Source: CATJXY01 sp964623925 (GTDB lineage Bacteria; Bacillota_I; Bacilli_A; Erysipelotrichales; Erysipelotrichaceae). Taken from it: DNA of 5,480 nucleotides. The translations under genes and the position numbers were made by a program. The notes beneath the pieces were generated by a model. The model was given only the letters and a program-made list of their open reading frames with translations. It ran no database searches and was not told the DNA's origin. Positions 1 to 5,480 of this stretch are shown piece by piece (positions within the stretch are counted from its first letter, which is position 1; each line of letters starts with the position of its first letter). The stretch covers positions 1 to 5,480 of the forward strand of contig CAZUVT010000122.1 of NCBI GenBank assembly GCA_964623925.1, written 5' to 3'.

Positions 1-1
1 A

Positions 2-421
2 CCAGAAACTCGCTCGTTTCTCTATTCGTTCTGTACGGTTTTTATTCTAGCACCATATTCCCAAGAGGGGCAGGAGATGATAGAATGTTTAAAAAGGAAA
101 GAGTATGAAGAGGTAGGGGAAGAGACAGTGAAGATGATCGAAGTCTTGACTGGGATGAAGACAAAGTTAAAAGTAAAGGAGGGAAAAGTGAACATGTGCA
201 GAGCGATGGAAGAATTAAGAAGAGAATGGAAACAGGAAGGCGAGATGATCGGGTTGGAAATCGGCTTGCAAAAAGGGGAGAAGAAAGGCAAACAAGAAGC
301 AGAAATAAGAGTTGCCAAAGAAATGATTAAAGATGGATTCAGTGATACCATGATTTCTAAATATGTGGATCTGTCTTTGGCTATGATTAAAAAGATAAGA
401 AAACAAATAGTTAATGCGTAA
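2..421 (+). CDS. Rpn-family recombination-promoting nuclease/putative transposase, C-terminal part (5' end outside window)
   Basis: The frame is open from the left edge to the TAA at 419-421, giving about 139 residues; the first internal ATG is at 77. I assign it to the Rpn (YhgA-like, PD-(D/E)XK nuclease) family from its tail. There is a 'VNMCRAMEELRRE' segment, then a highly charged Lys/Glu/Gly-rich stretch containing 'EIGLQKGEKKGKQEAE', then a closing helical motif, 'AKEMIKDGFSDTMISKYVDLS', where members usually carry an 'LL..G.s.e.I...TgLs.eeI' repeat. The nuclease core lies upstream of the window, so catalytic residues cannot be checked. The first 18 or so codons read as an unusually hydrophobic, Phe-rich segment before 'YSQEGQEMIECL'. 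This may be real or may reflect a frame disruption near the edge. Family members are DNA endonucleases that promote RecA-independent recombination in E. coli; most Bacillota copies are uncharacterised. The family call is fairly safe, intactness is unknown. Confidence 0.72.
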   Translation, partial: PETRSFLYSFCTVFILAPYSQEGQEMIECLKRKEYEEVGEETVKMIEVLTGMKTKLKVKEGKVNMCRAMEELRREWKQEGEMIGLEIGLQKGEKKGKQEAEIRVAKEMIKDGFSDTMISKYVDLSLAMIKKIRKQIVNA

Positions 422-560
422 TTTAACCGAGATTGAATAAAATGTTATTGATTATTGGTCTGAATCCTTATTTTTTCTTAGAATCAGAGGAGAAAACCAA
501 AATATAGATATTGATTATTATTCTTGTTTTGTGGTGGGATAAACAGTTTTTGTCAATGAA

Positions 561-593
561 AAAGAGAGCTTTATTTATGCATAAGCTCTCTTT
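561..593. terminator. Bidirectional Rho-independent terminator between convergent genes
   Basis: An 11-bp perfect stem pairs AAAGAGAGCTT (561-571) with AAGCTCTCTTT (583-593) around an 11-nt AT-rich loop. A run of five T (591-595) follows on the plus strand, and a run of five A (559-563) reads as five T on the minus strand. It can therefore stop transcription from both sides. It sits 22 bp beyond the stop of the minus-strand gene at 616, so it is clearly that gene's terminator. It lies about 140 bp beyond the Rpn-like gene, for which I see no closer hairpin. Confidence 0.85.
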
Positions 594-615
594 TTAAAGA
601 ATAATGGGAAAACTT

Positions 616-1371
616 TTATTTCAAATGAGGAGTGATCCCTAAATCTTTCAGTACCATTTCACCCATAGAGGATTGATTGAATTTGATCAGATTGGCTTTA
701 TATTTTTCCTCAAAGTCTGTGTTTCTGTTTTCATCCAGAGCGATTCTTGCCAAGAAACATTCGGCAAGATTCAGATACAATCCCCGCATCGGTCGGGCAT
801 ACTTTTTTCTGTTGAAATTTCCGACATAGATATTTTCAAATACTTCCTGACCCTTATCAAATTGTTTCTTGTAATAATCCACGGTTGCATCAAACATCTC
901 ATAAAGCAACTGATATTTTAAATGAACTTTGTAATCATCCAGAATACTTTTGAAAAGAGAAATCATTTCGATCTGCCCCAATCCATATAAATGGATACAG
1001 CTTAGAAAACAATAGTAAAAGAAACTGTCTTCATTTGCGCTTACATTGATTTTCATCTGGAATTTATCGCGATAAATGAGAGGGAGAAAATCTAAATCAT
1101 TTAAAGTCTTTCCGGCTTCTTCTAAACGATCATTCTGAATGCAGCCGTAGATTTTCAAGATCCTGCCTTTCATTTTAAATTCCTGACTTTTTTCACTTTC
1201 AATATATTCATCAATTTGTTTGAAGAAATCAGCTTCATCCTTTAATGTATCCATGCAGGCGATGATCTTCCTGTTTTTAGATAAGCGAATGGCCCCGCGA
1301 ATTAAATTATAAGTAATCGTAAGAATTGCGCCGAGCACGATATACATGAATAATCGAGTAAACCAATCCAT
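616..1371 (-). CDS. Membrane-anchored helical protein of unknown function
   Basis: This encodes 251 residues from the ATG at 1371. I chose that start because AAAGAAGG lies 7 nt upstream on the minus strand; a longer in-frame ATG at 1425 would add 18 residues without a good ribosome binding site. Residues about 4-26 ('FTRLFMYIVLGAILTITYNL' and flanks) form one N-terminal hydrophobic helix with no signal-peptidase site, followed by Arg/Lys residues. This suggests an anchor with the rest of the protein in the cytoplasm. The remaining 220 residues are rich in Leu, Tyr, Phe, Lys and Glu, predicted by eye to be mainly alpha-helical. Repeated pairs of amphipathic helices ('KGRILKIYGCIQNDRLEEAG', 'LLYEMFDATVDYYKKQFDKG') resemble a degenerate TPR-like solenoid. 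I see no catalytic motif and do not recognise the family. It is transcribed alone, divergently from the ABC exporter operon and towards the terminator at 561-593. No functional link to the exporter is evident. Confidence 0.8.
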   Translation of the reverse strand: MDWFTRLFMYIVLGAILTITYNLIRGAIRLSKNRKIIACMDTLKDEADFFKQIDEYIESEKSQEFKMKGRILKIYGCIQNDRLEEAGKTLNDLDFLPLIYRDKFQMKINVSANEDSFFYYCFLSCIHLYGLGQIEMISLFKSILDDYKVHLKYQLLYEMFDATVDYYKKQFDKGQEVFENIYVGNFNRKKYARPMRGLYLNLAECFLARIALDENRNTDFEEKYKANLIKFNQSSMGEMVLKDLGITPHLK

Positions 1372-1378
1372 AAAACAA

Positions 1379-1386
1379 CCTTCTTT
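1379..1386 (-). promoter_or_regulatory. Ribosome binding site that sets the start of the minus-strand gene
   Basis: On the minus strand this reads AAAGAAGG, followed by 7 nt and the ATG at 1371. It is the only purine-rich Shine-Dalgarno match near any in-frame start, so it favours the 251-residue protein over the longer reading from 1425. Confidence 0.7.
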
Positions 1387-1511
1387 CATTGATATAAGTT
1401 TAACTATTTTTACAAGAAAACTCAAGAATTAATCAACAAGTCATCGTGAATTGACAAATAAATTAAAAATCGGATCCATTCTTTAGCAATCAAATTTATT
1501 GAAAATAAGCA

Positions 1512-1540
1512 TTGCATTTTAATAAAAAGCGGAGTATGAT
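1512..1540 (+). promoter_or_regulatory. Probable sigma-A promoter of the leader/ABC exporter operon
   Basis: The -10 box is TATGAT (1535-1540, five of six consensus bases). A -35-like TTGCAT (1512-1517) lies exactly 17 bp upstream, keeping the TTG core but matching only three of six bases. Transcription would begin near 1546-1548, just before a small hairpin and about 37 nt before the leader ORF. No better plus-strand promoter is visible between the two divergent genes. A weak -35 with a good -10 is compatible with moderate or activated expression. Confidence 0.65.
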
Positions 1541-1549
1541 AGTAAACGT

Positions 1550-1563
1550 CGTACAAAAGTACG
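1550..1563 (+). promoter_or_regulatory. Small palindrome/5' mRNA hairpin next to the transcription start
   Basis: CGTAC (1550-1554) and GTACG (1559-1563) form a perfect 5-bp inverted repeat around AAAA. It starts within a few bases of the predicted transcription start and ends 4 nt before the leader Shine-Dalgarno sequence (1568-1575). As RNA it is a compact 5' stem-loop that could protect the transcript or affect leader translation. As DNA it could be a short operator for a dimeric repressor. The sequence alone does not decide, and the repeat is short. Confidence 0.4.
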
Positions 1564-1583
1564 CTTGAAAGGAGGAAATGAAG

Positions 1584-1673
1584 ATGAGACAGTTTGTAAG
1601 AATGAATCGTGTTGTTAACATTTCAAGTGTATTTTTGACGAAAGGAAAAAGATTGCAGGATCTTGTTTTATAA
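1584..1673 (+). CDS. 29-residue leader peptide (putative attenuator peptide) upstream of the ABC exporter genes
   Basis: This short ORF is preceded by AAAGGAGG (1568-1575), the strongest Shine-Dalgarno match in the region, with 8 nt to the ATG at 1584. An in-frame ATG at 1578 is only 2 nt from that site and is unlikely to be used. The peptide starts 'MRQFVRMNRVVNISS' and ends 'VFLTKGKRLQDLVL'; it is basic, with no convincing membrane helix. It stops at 1671-1673, only 28 nt before the terminator hairpin at 1702, and the first exporter gene starts 76 nt after it. This layout, with promoter, short well-translated ORF, terminator and then drug-type ABC genes, matches leader-peptide attenuators such as B. 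subtilis bmrB ahead of bmrCD. Residues 20-22 are Lys-Gly-Lys, fitting the '+X+' pattern known for macrolide-dependent ribosome arrest. I do not recognise the peptide itself. It could instead be an independent small protein, but the position argues for a regulatory role. Confidence 0.65.
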   Translation: MRQFVRMNRVVNISSVFLTKGKRLQDLVL

Positions 1674-1727
1674 CGGCTGAATCTTATTTTTGAAGTAGTT
1701 GAAGATGCACATGTTGCATCTTTTTTT
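1649..1727 (+). promoter_or_regulatory. Candidate ribosome-controlled transcription attenuator
   Basis: Copies of two complementary pentamers lie in a staggered order: AAGAT at 1649-1653, ATCTT at 1660-1664 and 1681-1685, AAGAT at 1702-1706, and ATCTT at 1718-1722. They allow mutually exclusive pairings. 1649-1653 with 1660-1664 makes a small hairpin inside the leader ORF. 1660-1664 (extended by 1654-1656 across a 3-nt bulge) or 1681-1685 with 1702-1706 would act as an antiterminator. 1702-1709 with 1715-1722 is the terminator. A ribosome finishing the leader ORF would mask the antiterminator segments, while one paused near codon 21 would expose them. The pairings are read directly from the sequence; the switching is inference, and the antiterminator helices are short. 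Confidence 0.5.
1702..1727 (+). terminator. Intrinsic terminator between leader ORF and first exporter gene
   Basis: An 8-bp perfect stem pairs AAGATGCA (1702-1709) with TGCATCTT (1715-1722) around CATGT, with seven T immediately after the last C (1721-1727). It lies after the leader ORF and 22 nt before the exporter start codon, within what must be the same transcription unit, because I see no promoter between it and the gene. That placement is typical of a conditional (attenuator) terminator rather than an end-of-operon one. Confidence 0.82.
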
Positions 1728-1735
1728 GTTGAGTG

Positions 1736-1741
1736 AGGAGG
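1736..1741 (+). promoter_or_regulatory. Ribosome binding site of the first ABC exporter gene
   Basis: AGGAGG followed by 8 nt leads to the ATG at 1750. It begins 8 nt after the T-tract of the attenuator terminator, so it is made only when the RNA is read through. It fixes the start at 1750; the reading frame is open further upstream through the terminator but has no ribosome binding site there. Confidence 0.85.
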
Positions 1742-1749
1742 GAGAGAAG

Positions 1750-3534
1750 ATGAAAGATTTGAAATTTATTATTCGCTATGCCAAACCGCATCAGGGTAAA
1801 GTTTTTGCGATTTTTCTTGATGTTTTGATGTATGTATCGGGACTTTTGGCGGCACCTTTGATCTTATCTTATATGATTGACAACATTATTCAGGGCATTC
1901 CGCTTCCGGAAGGAATCGTGCTGAATCTGGTAAATCGGCTGGGTGGTGTTGATTATTTGAGATCAAATTTGTGGATAGGCGGAATCTTGGTTCTTGCCGC
2001 TTATGCCATCGTAGGACTGGGGATCCATCGCCGGGCAAGAAACTGCGGAATCTTATCTGAGACATTCACAGAAAATCTGCGCAATGAGATTTATGATCAT
2101 ATGCAGAAACTTCCGTTTGGCTATCATAAGATGAAAGACAGCGGCGATCTTTTGCAAAGAAGCACCTCTGATATCAATACGATCCGTCGGTTTCTTTCCG
2201 GACAGATCTCTGAATTGTTGTATGCTTTGATGATCGTCATCCTGAGTGGCACTGTCTTGTTTACCCGCAATTTTAAACTTGCTTTGATTGCGCTTTGCCT
2301 CATGCCGCTGACCTTTGTCGTGACCTTTATCTTTTATCGGGTTTCCAAAAAAGTATTCTTGGCTTGTGATGAAAGCGAAGCAAAAATGATGAATGTAATT
2401 CAGGAAAATCTAAATGGTACACGGGTCGTAAAAGCCTTTAATCAGGAGATTCATGAAATTGAAAAATTTGAGAATGTCAATGAAGATTTCCGCGAAAAAT
2501 TATATAAAGTGATTCATGCGTTGGCGATTTATTGGTTTACCAGTGATCTGATCGGATCGATTCAGATATTTTTGATGGTCATCTTCGGAATCAAATTCGC
2601 GATGGATAGAACCATTACAGTCGGTACATTCAGTATTTTTATCTCTTATCAAAGCATGATCATCTGGCCGATCCGTTCTCTTGGAAGAATCATTTCAGAT
2701 ATGGGGAAAATCAGTATTTCTATTTCCCGTATTCAAGAAGTGCTGGATGAAGAGTGTGAAGATCTGGAGCATGGCTTGAAATCGGAAATAACCGGAGACA
2801 TTCAATTTTCACATGTGGATTTTAAGTATGTAGATGCTTCAGTTGCTGTGCTTCATGACATCTCTTTCCACATCAAACCGCATACCAAGACGGCAATCAT
2901 GGGCGCAACCGGAAGTGGAAAGAGTTCCTTGATCCATCTGCTGAACCGAATCTATGACTATGATAGCGGCAGCATTACGATCGATGGCATTGAACTTCGC
3001 GAGTTTAACAAAGCGTGGCTCAGAAGAAATATTCAAGTCGTCTTGCAGGAGCCGTTCCTTTATTCAAAGACGATTGAAAAGAATATAGCAGCGGCCTCAT
3101 CCGGCTCCCTTGATGATGTTGTCAGAGCAGCGAAGACAGCCAGTATTGACCATGTCATTCGTTCTTTTGAACAGGGATATGATACGGAAGTAGGAGAAAA
3201 GGGTGTAACTTTATCCGGCGGTCAGAAGCAGCGGGTAGCGATTGCCAGAACGCTGATGTTAAAAAGTCCGATCGTGGTATTTGATGATTCCTTAAGCGCT
3301 CTGGATTCCAAGACGGATGCAGAGATTCAAAAATCATTGAGTGAACTGGATTATCCGGTAACCACCTTAATGATTACTCATCGAATCAATTCTGCCAAAA
3401 CAGCAGATCAGATCATCGTTCTGGATGAGGGACGGATCGCTCAGATCGGCACCCATGAACAGCTGATTCATGAGGAAGGCATTTATAAGAGGATATATGA
3501 AATACAAAGTGAAGGAGGGGATCTGAATGAGTAG
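1750..3534 (+). CDS. Heterodimeric ABC exporter half-transporter, degenerate-Walker-B subunit (YfiB/BmrC-like)
   Basis: This 594-residue protein fuses an exporter membrane domain to one ATPase domain. Membrane helices by eye lie at about 17-43, 73-93, 155-172, 177-198, 257-282 and 290-310. In the ATPase domain I see an A-loop Tyr360, Walker A GATGSGKSS (385-393), Q-loop Gln433, an intact LSGGQ signature (488-492), Walker B IVVFDD (508-513) and switch His544. The residue after the Walker B Asp is Asp513, not the catalytic Glu, so the site built from this Walker A/B should bind ATP but hydrolyse it poorly. That is the hallmark of the first subunit of heterodimeric exporters. Its intact signature would complete the active site of the partner encoded next, which overlaps by 8 bp. 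Expression is probably controlled by the leader and terminator at 1584-1727. The substrate is unknown; a multidrug or lipid-like hydrophobic compound is the family expectation. Confidence 0.93.
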   Translation: MKDLKFIIRYAKPHQGKVFAIFLDVLMYVSGLLAAPLILSYMIDNIIQGIPLPEGIVLNLVNRLGGVDYLRSNLWIGGILVLAAYAIVGLGIHRRARNCGILSETFTENLRNEIYDHMQKLPFGYHKMKDSGDLLQRSTSDINTIRRFLSGQISELLYALMIVILSGTVLFTRNFKLALIALCLMPLTFVVTFIFYRVSKKVFLACDESEAKMMNVIQENLNGTRVVKAFNQEIHEIEKFENVNEDFREKLYKVIHALAIYWFTSDLIGSIQIFLMVIFGIKFAMDRTITVGTFSIFISYQSMIIWPIRSLGRIISDMGKISISISRIQEVLDEECEDLEHGLKSEITGDIQFSHVDFKYVDASVAVLHDISFHIKPHTKTAIMGATGSGKSSLIHLLNRIYDYDSGSITIDGIELREFNKAWLRRNIQVVLQEPFLYSKTIEKNIAAASSGSLDDVVRAAKTASIDHVIRSFEQGYDTEVGEKGVTLSGGQKQRVAIARTLMLKSPIVVFDDSLSALDSKTDAEIQKSLSELDYPVTTLMITHRINSAKTADQIIVLDEGRIAQIGTHEQLIHEEGIYKRIYEIQSEGGDLNE

Positions 3535-5371
3535 AATGAACGAAAAAGAATATACTGAAGAAAAATTTGATCTGGTTCTATGGAAGAAACTTCTTTCGAT
3601 CTTATGGGAACATAAGCGCTTGGTAAAGGGATTGATTGCGTTCAATGTACTGATTGCCGCTAATGATGTTATTTTCCCTCTGTTGAATCGAAGTGCAATC
3701 AATGATTTCGTCCTTAACAAGGGAATCAATGCTTCATTAAGTACATTTTGTGTTGTTTATGTATTTATGATCTTTTTTAAGTCATTCAGTCTTTTGGCAT
3801 TTTATCAGTATGCAGGCCATGTTGAAAGCGACTTCGGGAAAAATCTGAGAAAGAAATGTTTCGATCATGTCCAGCAGCTTTCCTTTCCATACTTTGACAG
3901 AACCGCCAATGGCTGGATCATGGCAAGGATCTCTTCCGACTGCGGTGGAATTGCGGAAACCTTGGCATGGGGATTCGTCGATTTGTTCTGGGGATTTTTC
4001 TTAATGATCGGATTGACGATCGTCATGCTTGTCATTGACTGGAAGATGGCGATCGCGGTCTTATTGATCGTGCCGGTGTTATTTTTCATTTCGCTTTATT
4101 TCCAAAAAAGGATCTTAAAAGCACAAAGAGCAACTCGTAAAAGCAATTCGCTTGTTACAGCTGCTTTCGCGGAAAGCATCAATGGCGCCAAAACAACAAA
4201 AGCATTAGGAATGGAAGAGAAAAACTTTGAAGAATTCAAAGAGAAGACCTCTGCCTATAAAAAGAATTCGCTGCGGGCGGTTTATCTGAATTCGATCTTT
4301 CAGCCGATCGTTTATCTTTTAGCGGCATTGGTCATTGCCATGTTGATGGTGATTGGCGGACAGGAAGTGCTGTTAGAAAAGATCCAATTCGGAACACTAT
4401 CTCTATTTATCAACTATGCGGATCTGTTTTTTGAACCACTCAAACAGATCGCTCGAATCATGAGTGAAGTGCAGGTTGCCCAGGCAAATGGGGAACGTAT
4501 CATCTCGCTGATCGAAGAACCGATTGAAATCAAAGACAGCAGGGTCGTCATCGAAAAATATGGAGAACTTTTAAATCCTAAAGAAGAGAATTATGAAGAA
4601 TTGCATGGAGATATCGATTTTAATCATGTGGATTTCTATTACAATGAAAATGAGCCGGTCTTGAATGATTTTGATCTTCATATCAAACAGGGAAGCATGG
4701 TTGCTTTGGTCGGAGAAACAGGAAGTGGAAAAAGTACGATCGTCAATCTTCTTTGCCGTTTCTATGAACCACGTAAAGGAACGATTTGGATCGATGGCCA
4801 TGATATTCAGGACCGCAGTGTCGGATGGCTTCATTCCAATATCGGCTATGTCTTGCAGACACCGTCTTTATTTTCCGGAACGATCTTGGATAATATTCGC
4901 TTTGGTCGTCCTGATGCAAGTGAAGAAGAAGTAATTGCTGTTGCGAAATTGATTCATGCACATGACTTTATCATGAGAACAGAAAAAGGTTATCAAAGCG
5001 AAGTCGGTGAAGGAGGAGATCTTTTATCCACCGGACAGAAACAGCTGATTTCATTCGCAAGGGCATTATTAAGCGACCCGCGGATCGTTATTTTGGATGA
5101 GGCAACAAGCAGTATTGATACGGAAAGTGAAAAACTGATTCAAAATGCCATTCAAGAGCTGTTAAAAGACCGTACAAGCTTTGTGGTCGCCCATCGTCTT
5201 TCGACAATTGTAGACGCCAATCTGATTTTGGTTTTGGATCATGGTAAAGTGATAGAAAAAGGAACGCATCGTGAATTGATGAAGAAAAAAGGAAGATACT
5301 ATGAATTATATACTTCTCAGTCATTGGATGAAAAAGCAATGCAATCCATGAACCGAACAAAAGCAGCTTAA
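3527..5371 (+). CDS. Heterodimeric ABC exporter half-transporter, catalytic-Glu subunit (YfiC/BmrD-like)
   Basis: This 614-residue partner has a short charged N-terminus, then an exporter membrane domain with helices at about 32-53, 70-93, 148-170, 172-192, 257-278 and 285-305. The ATPase domain shows Walker A GETGSGKST (396-404), Q-loop Gln444, Walker B IVILDE with catalytic Glu525, and switch His556. The signature is LSTGQ (500-504) instead of LSGGQ. With the first subunit this gives one canonical ATP site (this Walker A/B plus the partner LSGGQ) and one degenerate site. The linker before the ATPase domain includes 'EKYGELLNPKEENYEELHGD', an insertion I associate from memory with YfiC-type exporters of Bacilli and Clostridia. 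The start at 3527 follows GGAGGGG by 7 nt and overlaps the upstream stop by 8 bp, so the two are likely translationally coupled and made in equal amounts. The operon ends at the terminator 9 bp downstream. The substrate cannot be inferred. Confidence 0.93.
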   Translation: MSRMNEKEYTEEKFDLVLWKKLLSILWEHKRLVKGLIAFNVLIAANDVIFPLLNRSAINDFVLNKGINASLSTFCVVYVFMIFFKSFSLLAFYQYAGHVESDFGKNLRKKCFDHVQQLSFPYFDRTANGWIMARISSDCGGIAETLAWGFVDLFWGFFLMIGLTIVMLVIDWKMAIAVLLIVPVLFFISLYFQKRILKAQRATRKSNSLVTAAFAESINGAKTTKALGMEEKNFEEFKEKTSAYKKNSLRAVYLNSIFQPIVYLLAALVIAMLMVIGGQEVLLEKIQFGTLSLFINYADLFFEPLKQIARIMSEVQVAQANGERIISLIEEPIEIKDSRVVIEKYGELLNPKEENYEELHGDIDFNHVDFYYNENEPVLNDFDLHIKQGSMVALVGETGSGKSTIVNLLCRFYEPRKGTIWIDGHDIQDRSVGWLHSNIGYVLQTPSLFSGTILDNIRFGRPDASEEEVIAVAKLIHAHDFIMRTEKGYQSEVGEGGDLLSTGQKQLISFARALLSDPRIVILDEATSSIDTESEKLIQNAIQELLKDRTSFVVAHRLSTIVDANLILVLDHGKVIEKGTHRELMKKKGRYYELYTSQSLDEKAMQSMNRTKAA

Positions 5372-5379
5372 AAATTATT

Positions 5380-5415
5380 AAATCCGATTTCTTGATTAAA
5401 AGAAATTGGATTTTT
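5380..5415 (+). terminator. Rho-independent terminator of the ABC exporter operon
   Basis: A 14-bp stem with one G-T wobble pairs AAATCCGATTTCTT (5380-5393) with AAGAAATTGGATTT (5400-5413) around a 6-nt loop. Five T (5411-5415) and a further T-rich stretch follow. It begins 9 bp after the stop codon of the second exporter gene, so the operon has just two structural genes. Confidence 0.88.
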
Positions 5416-5438
5416 CTTTATTTTCGAATATTAAAAAA

Positions 5439-5467
5439 TTAAATAAATACAATTGTTTAAATATAAT
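5439..5467 (+). promoter_or_regulatory. Possible promoter of a gene beyond the right edge
   Basis: A perfect TATAAT lies at 5462-5467, with a poor -35-like TTAAAT (5439-5444) 17 bp upstream. It follows the operon terminator, where a new promoter would be expected. The surrounding DNA is so AT-rich that TATAAT can occur by chance, and no downstream gene is visible to support it. Confidence 0.3.
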
Positions 5468-5480
5468 GAAAATATTAGAT

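Noticed and set aside
447..519. 10-bp direct repeat ATTGATTATT at 447-456 and 510-519
   Set aside because: It is short, AT-only apart from one G, and lies in low-complexity intergenic DNA; no target-site or array pattern accompanies it.
422..560. Possible terminator or small gene directly after the Rpn-like gene
   Set aside because: Only weak AT-rich pairings are visible and there is no start codon with a ribosome binding site; I see nothing definable before the hairpin at 561.
673..921. Plus-strand open frame opposite the membrane-anchored protein gene
   Set aside because: It lies entirely inside the opposite-strand gene, has no Shine-Dalgarno sequence, and its composition is what the complement of that gene would give.
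1372..1425. Longer minus-strand protein starting at 1425
   Set aside because: There is no ribosome binding site at that ATG, while AAAGAAGG lies 7 nt before the ATG at 1371.
1391..1435. Promoter for the minus-strand gene
   Set aside because: Several weak pairs can be drawn on the minus strand (for example TTGAGT with TAAACT at 16-bp spacing), but none stands out from the AT-rich background, so I do not call one.
1451..1479. Perfect TTGACA (1451-1456) as a plus-strand -35 box
   Set aside because: Bases 16-18 bp downstream give no recognisable -10 box; the TATGAT at 1535-1540 is too far away to be its partner.
1699..1749. Longer reading of the first ABC gene from a TTG at 1699 or the ATGs at 1705 and 1711
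   Set aside because: These codons lie in or directly beside the terminator hairpin and have no Shine-Dalgarno sequence, whereas AGGAGG is ideally placed for the ATG at 1750.
3367..3729. Antisense open frame across the junction of the two ABC genes, and other open frames inside the ABC genes
   Set aside because: They overlap strongly supported coding sequence, lack ribosome binding sites and show no recognisable protein features.

Overview
The window comes from a low-GC Gram-positive bacterium (Bacillota). It has AT-rich intergenic DNA, strong AGGAGG-type ribosome binding sites, consensus-like sigma-A promoter boxes and compact Rho-independent terminators. An Erysipelotrichia- or Clostridia-like host fits the protein style, but I cannot fix the genus from the sequence alone.

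Layout, left to right. (1) The C-terminal part of an Rpn/PD-(D/E)XK-family putative transposase or nuclease runs off the left edge and ends at 421. (2) A symmetrical hairpin at 561-593, with T-tracts on both strands, separates it from a convergent gene. (3) A minus-strand gene (616-1371) encodes a membrane-anchored, mostly helical protein of unknown function. (4) A regulatory region of about 380 bp (1372-1749) lies upstream of a two-gene operon. It holds a promoter, a 5' hairpin, a 29-codon leader ORF with a strong ribosome binding site, competing short complementary segments, and an intrinsic terminator ahead of the first structural gene. (5) Two overlapping genes (1750-3534 and 3527-5371) encode the two halves of a heterodimeric type IV ABC exporter. 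(6) A strong terminator at 5380-5415 closes the operon. A -10 box near the right edge may belong to the next gene.

The two ABC half-transporters fit together as an asymmetric pair. The first subunit has an intact LSGGQ signature but Asp in place of the catalytic Glu after Walker B. The second has the catalytic Glu but an altered LSTGQ signature. Together they would form one hydrolysis-competent and one degenerate ATP site, as in the BmrC/BmrD, LmrC/LmrD and TM287/TM288 families. The substrate cannot be read from the sequence; multidrug export is the usual role of such pairs.

The most interesting part is the leader at about 1535-1749. It looks like a translation-dependent transcription attenuator. 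A short peptide containing a Lys-Gly-Lys motif is translated just upstream of a terminator, and copies of the pentamers AAGAT and ATCTT are placed so that a ribosome stalled on the peptide could switch the RNA from terminator to antiterminator. The arrangement parallels the known bmrB leader of Bacillus subtilis bmrCD, but the peptide is not one I recognise. The switch model is inferred from sequence positions and has not been computed or tested.
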